A stretch of DNA of 8,871 nucleotides, taken from the NCBI GenBank assembly GCA_900552605.1, contig USAR01000049.1, positions 1-8,871 of the forward strand, in the 5' to 3' direction. The notes beneath the pieces are model-generated. The model saw nothing but the letters and a program-made list of their open reading frames with translations. It did not search any database and had not been told where the DNA came from. The DNA is from an uncultured Oscillospiraceae bacterium (GTDB lineage Bacteria > Bacillota > Clostridia > Oscillospirales > Acutalibacteraceae). Below are positions 5,258 through 8,871 of the stretch, in pieces (within the stretch, counting starts at the first letter, position 1; each line of letters begins with the position of its first letter). Both the position numbers and the translations under genes were made by a program.

Positions 5258-6124
5258 TTGGCAAATATAATTGACGGAAAAGCTGTATCGGCACAGCTTA
5301 AAGAAGAAATTAAAAGAAAAACCGAGCAGTTAATTAAAAAGGGCGTAAAACCCGGTCTTGCAGTTATAATTGTGGGAAATGACCCGGCTTCGGCAATATA
5401 TGTTAAAAACAAAGAGAAGGCGTGCGAGCTTGTGGGATTTTACAGCGAAAAAATCGAGCTGCCGGAAAATACAACGCAGGAAAATCTGCTTGAAATTATT
5501 GAAAAGCTTAACAGCCGTGCGGATATAAACGGCATTTTGTGCCAACTGCCGCTGCCAAAGCACATCGACGAAAAGGCTGTTATAAACGCAATATCGCCGA
5601 AAAAGGACGTTGATGCTTTTCATCCGGAAAACGTTGGGCATATTATGGTTGGAGATTACGATCTGCTGCCATGCACCCCTGCCGGAATTATGGAGCTGCT
5701 TCGTGCAACAAATACTGAAATCGAGGGTAAAAACTGCGTTGTTATAGGGCGCAGCAACATAGTCGGAAAGCCTATGGCAATGCTGCTGCTGCACGCAAAC
5801 GGCACTGTTACCGTTTGCCACAGCAGAACAAAAAATCTTTCCGAAATCACAAAAACCGCGGATATTTTGGTTGCGGCCGTCGGCAAAGCAAATTTTGTTA
5901 CGGCGGATATGGTAAAACCGGGCGCGGTCGTTATAGACGTGGGTATGAACCGCACGGAAAACGGTCTTAAAGGCGATGTTGACTTTGAAAGTGTTGAAAA
6001 AAAGGCATCGGCAATAACTCCTGTTCCCGGAGGTGTCGGACCGATGACAATTGCGGTTTTAATGAAAAACACACTTACCGCAGCACTTAAACAAAACGGC
6101 ATTTGCGAGGAGGAGCTTAAATGA
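5258..6124 (+). CDS. folD: Bifunctional methylene-THF dehydrogenase / methenyl-THF cyclohydrolase FolD
   Basis: FolD interconverts 5,10-methylene-THF and 10-formyl-THF, using NADP in the dehydrogenase step, to supply one-carbon units for purines and formyl-Met. The 288-residue length is standard. The catalytic domain has Tyr48 and Lys52 in YVKNK (the Y/K pair of the cyclohydrolase site), Gln96 in CQLPLPKHID and Asp119 in KDVDAFHP. Ala120 replaces the usual Gly there. The nucleotide-binding domain follows, with VVIGRSNIVGKP (161-172), CHSRT and VIDVGMNR. The closing motif PVPGGVGPMT falls at 255-264. The start is TTG, with AAAGGAG 9 bases upstream. The gene lies 55 bases after lgt with no terminator between, and its TGA overlaps the next start in ATGA. 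Co-transcription with the M16 pair and lgt is inferred. Confidence 0.97.
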   Translation: MANIIDGKAVSAQLKEEIKRKTEQLIKKGVKPGLAVIIVGNDPASAIYVKNKEKACELVGFYSEKIELPENTTQENLLEIIEKLNSRADINGILCQLPLPKHIDEKAVINAISPKKDVDAFHPENVGHIMVGDYDLLPCTPAGIMELLRATNTEIEGKNCVVIGRSNIVGKPMAMLLLHANGTVTVCHSRTKNLSEITKTADILVAAVGKANFVTADMVKPGAVVIDVGMNRTENGLKGDVDFESVEKKASAITPVPGGVGPMTIAVLMKNTLTAALKQNGICEEELK

Positions 6125-6885
6125 CCAAGAGGCAACGTGTTCTTTTAGCTCTTGCCGCGGCAGTCTTTGCTCTGCTTATCGCTGTCGTGTTTATTTACAG
6201 ACAGACAGGCATTAAAAAAAACGTTAAAATTACATACCCCGACGGTTACACCGTTATAACTCCCGACAATGCCGCTTCAAATGAGGAGCTTGCAAATAAG
6301 CTTGGCTACGGCGCTCAGTCACTTGAAAAATATATGAATCAGCGCGGAATACAGTCGGTTGCCATAAACGGAGACAACAGCCGACAAATGCGCCTTACCT
6401 GCCGCCAGACCGACTTAAGCTCTGAGCTTAAGGATATATCCTCAATGCCTAAAAGCGAGCTTGAAACGGTGGCGCAAAAGCTGATACCGAATGCCCCGTT
6501 TGAGACGGTTACGGCAGGAGGAAAAACCTATTTGCGCACCCAAACCGAGGAAAAGAATGACGGCGGCAGCTATTGCAGCTTGCAGTATGTTACAATTTCC
6601 GGCGGCAAATATTACTGCTTTAATTATTATGGCTCATCTGCAAAACTCAGTGCTGAAGAAGAACAGCTTGCGCTTAACGTGCTTGCAACACTTAAAACAC
6701 CTTCGGACAAGCTTTTTAAAAGCGGAGATACCTTAAGAATCGTTTACATTACTCTTATAACCGCAGTTATAATAACAGGTCTTGCGGCAATTATACTTTT
6801 GTGCAGATCTCTTGCCAGAGATTTTGCAGCACGAAAAGCTGCAAATGACGAAAACGACGGACATATTAAACGTCGCAAAAGATAA
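6121..6885 (+). CDS. Unrecognised membrane protein with N- and C-terminal helices
   Basis: I do not recognise a family for this 254-residue protein. It starts with a positive TKRQR and a hydrophobic helix at about residues 7-26. A polar domain of about 175 residues follows, and a second helix lies at about 207-228 (VYITLITAVIITGLAAIILL). It ends in a basic tail, IKRRKR. Both ends carry positive charges, so the topology is probably both ends inside with the central domain outside the membrane. The central part has alternating polar and hydrophobic stretches (for example VTYPDGYTVITPD-like strands) but no catalytic motif that I can point to. The start is firm: AGGAGG (6108-6113) is 7 bases upstream and the ATG overlaps the folD stop. 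It is the last gene of the operon; a role linked to folD or lgt cannot be claimed. Confidence 0.85.
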   Translation: MTKRQRVLLALAAAVFALLIAVVFIYRQTGIKKNVKITYPDGYTVITPDNAASNEELANKLGYGAQSLEKYMNQRGIQSVAINGDNSRQMRLTCRQTDLSSELKDISSMPKSELETVAQKLIPNAPFETVTAGGKTYLRTQTEEKNDGGSYCSLQYVTISGGKYYCFNYYGSSAKLSAEEEQLALNVLATLKTPSDKLFKSGDTLRIVYITLITAVIITGLAAIILLCRSLARDFAARKAANDENDGHIKRRKR

Positions 6886-6937
6886 TTTTCGTTTTTGGTA
6901 TTTTAAAGGGTACAAAAAGGCGTTGGATACGATAGGT

Positions 6938-6968
6938 AAAGCCGCTTAAAGTCGGCTGTGTCTTTTTA
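6938..6968 (+). terminator. Weak intrinsic terminator candidate after the operon
   Basis: A 5-bp stem AGCCG/CGGCT (6940-6944 with 6953-6957), loop CTTAAAGT, is followed by GTGTCTTTTT. The stem is short but GC-rich and the T-run is right for termination. It lies 53 bases after the last stop codon and no better terminator is seen before the palindromic element. Confidence 0.5.
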
Positions 6969-7000
6969 AAATTACATTCGTTTAAACTGTCTTTTGAACA

Positions 7001-7188
7001 GCCGCCGACCGACATCGCAGCCAAGCCCCCCGACGCAACCGTTTTTTATAAAACGACTGCGCCGAAACGGTTTTTAAGAAAAAACGGTTTGAAAGCCGCA
7101 CGCAAACCCTGCCGGTTTTGCGTGCGGCTTTCGGCATCGCCCGAAGGCAATGCGCGTCGGGGCGCGGGCTGTGCTGTCGGTCGGCGGC
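7001..7188. repeat. Modular palindromic element, copy 2 (188 bp), inverted relative to copy 1
   Basis: The terminal arms (7001-7036 and 7154-7188) are imperfect reverse complements. Inside are AACCGTTTTTT with AAAAAACGGTT (7037-7047 with 7079-7089), a perfect 16-bp hairpin (7091-7106 with 7117-7132) and an 8-bp hairpin with one mismatch (7134-7141 with 7146-7153). Read on the minus strand this is the same order of parts as copy 1 at 1018-1192. The reverse complement of 7028-7049 is identical over 22 bases to 1142-1163, and that of 7154-7166 is identical over 13 bases to 1043-1055. The spacer between the two A/T-rich strands is 31 bases in both copies. No protein is credible. It sits in the gap between the operon's end and the pepM promoter. 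Confidence 0.85.
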
Positions 7189-7286
7189 TCTCTCTCGTGC
7201 CGATTCGCAAAAACAACTTTTTATTCACTTTGTACAGCTGTATCAAAGCTTTAGATACGCCGATTTTTGCAGAGTGTAAAATTTCC

Positions 7287-7315
7287 TTGACTAAAGCGTT
7301 TTAAAGGGATATAAT
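7287..7315 (+). promoter_or_regulatory. Sigma-A promoter of the phosphonate gene
   Basis: TTGACT (7287-7292), 17 bases, TATAAT (7310-7315) is one base from full consensus. Transcription would start near 7322, giving a leader of about 95 bases. The leader contains a short GGCAG/CTGCC stem (7322-7326 with 7365-7369), a T-run and the AAAGGAG at 7397-7403. This shows the gene at 7417 is a separate unit from the folD operon. Confidence 0.8.
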
Positions 7316-7416
7316 ATTTATGGCAGTTTGTCCTTTTTTTAAAACACTTTAAAGCGACGTCGGGCTGCCGAAATACAGATAAATAAAAACAAAATAAAAG
7401 GAGCAGGGTCATTATT

Positions 7417-8871
7417 ATGAAAGCATTGATCCTTAACTCGGGTATGGGCAAGCGCATGGGTTCGCTTACCAGCGAGCACCCGAAATGTATGACCGAGATT
7501 TCCGAAAGCGACACCATTTTAAGCCGTCAGCTTAAGCTGATTGCCGCAGCAGGCATTAAGGAAGTTGTTATGACCACGGGCGCTTTTGACGAGGTTTTGG
7601 TTAACTATTGCAATTCACTCAATATTCCGCTTGACATAACCTTTGTTAAAAACCCGAAATATGCAGAAACAAACTACATCTATTCAATCTACTGTGCGAA
7701 GGACAAGCTGCGCGGCGACGATATTGTTATGATGCACGGAGATCTGGTTTTTGAGGGCAAGGTTTTCAATGACGTTGTTTTAAGCGACGGCAGCTGTATG
7801 ACTGTGAGCTCTACCGTTGACCTTCCGGAAAAAGACTTTAAAGCAGTTATAAACGGCGATAAGATCACCGCCGTCGGTATTGAATTTTTCGAAAATGCCG
7901 TTACTGCACAGCCTCTTTACCGCCTTGCCGAAAGCGACTTCGGAATGTGGCTCAACAAAATTGATGAGTTCTGCGAAAATAATAACACCGGTGTTTACGC
8001 CGAAAATGCCTTTAACGAGATATCGGACAAGCTTAACCTCAAGCCGCTTGATGTGAGAAACGAGCTTTGCTGCGAGATTGACACACCCGAAGATCTCAGC
8101 GAGGTTACCGTTAAGGTGAGGGAAGCTATGAGAAAAACTGTTTATATGTGCGTTTCCGCAGATATGGTTCACAGCGGTCATATCGCAATAATACGCAAGG
8201 CGTCGGCTTTAGGCAGACTTACCGTTGGCGTTTTGTCCGACGAGGCTGTTGCCAGCTACAAGCGTTTTCCGCTTATGCCGTTTGAAGAAAGAAAGGCTCT
8301 CTTTGAAAGCATTGCAGGTGTAGACAAAGTCATCGAGCAAAAAACACTGAGCTACAAAGATGTTATAAATGAATTAAAACCTGATTTTGTTGTGCACGGC
8401 GACAATTGGAAGGAAGGCTTCCAAAAGCCTGTGCGCGAAGAGGTGACATCTCTGCTTGCCTCTTACGGCGGACAGCTTGTTGAATATCCTTATTCAAAGG
8501 ACGCTAAATACAAGGAGCTTGAGGCAAACGCTACCGCCCATCTTTCAATTCCGGATATTCGCCGCGGCAGATTAAGAAAGCTGCTCGCTATGAAGCCAAC
8601 TGTAAGCATTTTGGAGGCTCACAGCGGTATAACCGGTCTTATTTGCGAAAAAACCACTGTTTATCAAGACGGAAAAGCATATCAGTTTGACGGTATGTGG
8701 GTTTCCTCTCTTTGCGATTCAACCGCAAAAGGCAAGCCTGATATAGAGCTTGTTGATATGTCGTCCCGCCTTCGCACGATCGACGATATTATGGAGGTTA
8801 CCACAAAGCCGATTATTCTTGACGGCGACACCGGCGGACTTACCGAGCACTTTGTTTACAACGTTAAAACG
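7417..8871 (+). CDS. pepM: Three-domain nucleotidyltransferase - cytidylyltransferase - PEP mutase (partial, runs off right edge)
   Basis: The frame is open for 485 codons and has no stop before the window ends. Residues 1-237 are a LicC/PntC-like sugar-nucleotidyltransferase fold: LNSGMGKRMG (6-15), HPKCM (21-25), KNPKYAETNYIYS and metal-site HGD (107-109). Residues 238-388 are an HxGH cytidylyltransferase with HSGH at 252-255, PDFVVHGDNW, and a late SIPDIRRGR stretch in place of the ISSTxxR motif. From about 389 comes phosphoenolpyruvate mutase: ILEAHSG (398-404), GMWVSSLCDST, KGKPDIELVD and the metal-binding DGDTGG (469-474). PepM turns PEP into phosphonopyruvate, the first step to C-P bond natural products. 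By family length roughly 190 residues are missing, including the EDK loop. The ATG follows AAAGGAG by 13 bases, a somewhat long gap. Fom1 is a known cytidylyltransferase-PepM fusion; the additional N-terminal domain is unusual. The product is probably a CMP-activated phosphonate, but this is inferred. Confidence 0.9.
   Translation, partial: MKALILNSGMGKRMGSLTSEHPKCMTEISESDTILSRQLKLIAAAGIKEVVMTTGAFDEVLVNYCNSLNIPLDITFVKNPKYAETNYIYSIYCAKDKLRGDDIVMMHGDLVFEGKVFNDVVLSDGSCMTVSSTVDLPEKDFKAVINGDKITAVGIEFFENAVTAQPLYRLAESDFGMWLNKIDEFCENNNTGVYAENAFNEISDKLNLKPLDVRNELCCEIDTPEDLSEVTVKVREAMRKTVYMCVSADMVHSGHIAIIRKASALGRLTVGVLSDEAVASYKRFPLMPFEERKALFESIAGVDKVIEQKTLSYKDVINELKPDFVVHGDNWKEGFQKPVREEVTSLLASYGGQLVEYPYSKDAKYKELEANATAHLSIPDIRRGRLRKLLAMKPTVSILEAHSGITGLICEKTTVYQDGKAYQFDGMWVSSLCDSTAKGKPDIELVDMSSRLRTIDDIMEVTTKPIILDGDTGGLTEHFVYNVKT

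Noticed and set aside
5330..6135. Two long minus-strand open frames across folD
   Set aside because: They are complements of the folD coding sequence with no independent evidence.
7780..8181. Minus-strand open frame of 133 codons
   Set aside because: It is antisense to the pepM fusion gene, which is clearly the real frame by its motifs.
1..8871. CRISPR array, transposase, integrase or phage genes
   Set aside because: No regularly spaced direct repeats and no such coding motifs were seen; the only mobile-like features are the palindromic elements.

Overview
The window looks like a chromosomal segment of a low-to-mid-GC Gram-positive anaerobe of the class Clostridia, probably a gut Ruminococcaceae/Oscillospiraceae-type organism. 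The evidence is the paired M16 peptidase genes followed by lgt and folD, near-consensus sigma-A promoters, strong AGGAG ribosome binding sites, a TTG start codon, and a class I cyclic-di-GMP riboswitch of clostridial type. The species cannot be named from this sequence.

Layout. (1) 1-192, minus strand: a TTGAAA/TATAAT promoter directly followed by a c-di-GMP-I (GEMM) aptamer. It would control a gene lying off the left edge. (2) 210-426: a stretch with strong RNA-like secondary structure, possibly a small RNA of unknown type, then a clear intrinsic terminator for the leftward tRNA gene. (3) 428-855, minus strand: tRNA-Leu(CAG), a 143-bp GC-rich hairpin insert, a second copy of the first 22 tRNA nucleotides, a ~300-nt leader and a perfect TTGACA-17-TATAAT promoter. 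(4) 1018-1192: a long perfect-arm palindromic element. (5) 1407-6885, plus strand: one compact operon, yfmF - yfmH - lgt - folD - an unrecognised two-helix membrane protein, with overlapping or nearly touching genes. (6) 6886-7416: a weak terminator, a second palindromic element of the same family as the first in opposite orientation, and a strong promoter. (7) 7417 to the right edge: a large open gene for a three-domain phosphonate-biosynthesis enzyme, cut by the window end.

How the genes relate. YfmF lacks the HxxEH zinc motif and YfmH has it, so the two probably form a heteromeric M16 peptidase with one inactive and one catalytic subunit. Lgt adds diacylglycerol to lipoprotein precursors, and FolD makes one-carbon folates. 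These are housekeeping functions whose linkage is familiar in Clostridia. The gene at 7417 is separate and has its own promoter. It joins a LicC/PntC-like nucleotidyltransferase, an HxGH cytidylyltransferase and phosphoenolpyruvate mutase in one chain, and so probably starts a phosphonate pathway whose product is activated as a CMP conjugate for attachment to a surface glycan or lipid. The rest of that pathway should lie to the right of the window.

The two most notable observations are the three-domain PepM fusion and the pair of modular hairpin elements, which keep the same order of parts, the same 31-nt internal spacer and base pairing despite different arm sequences.
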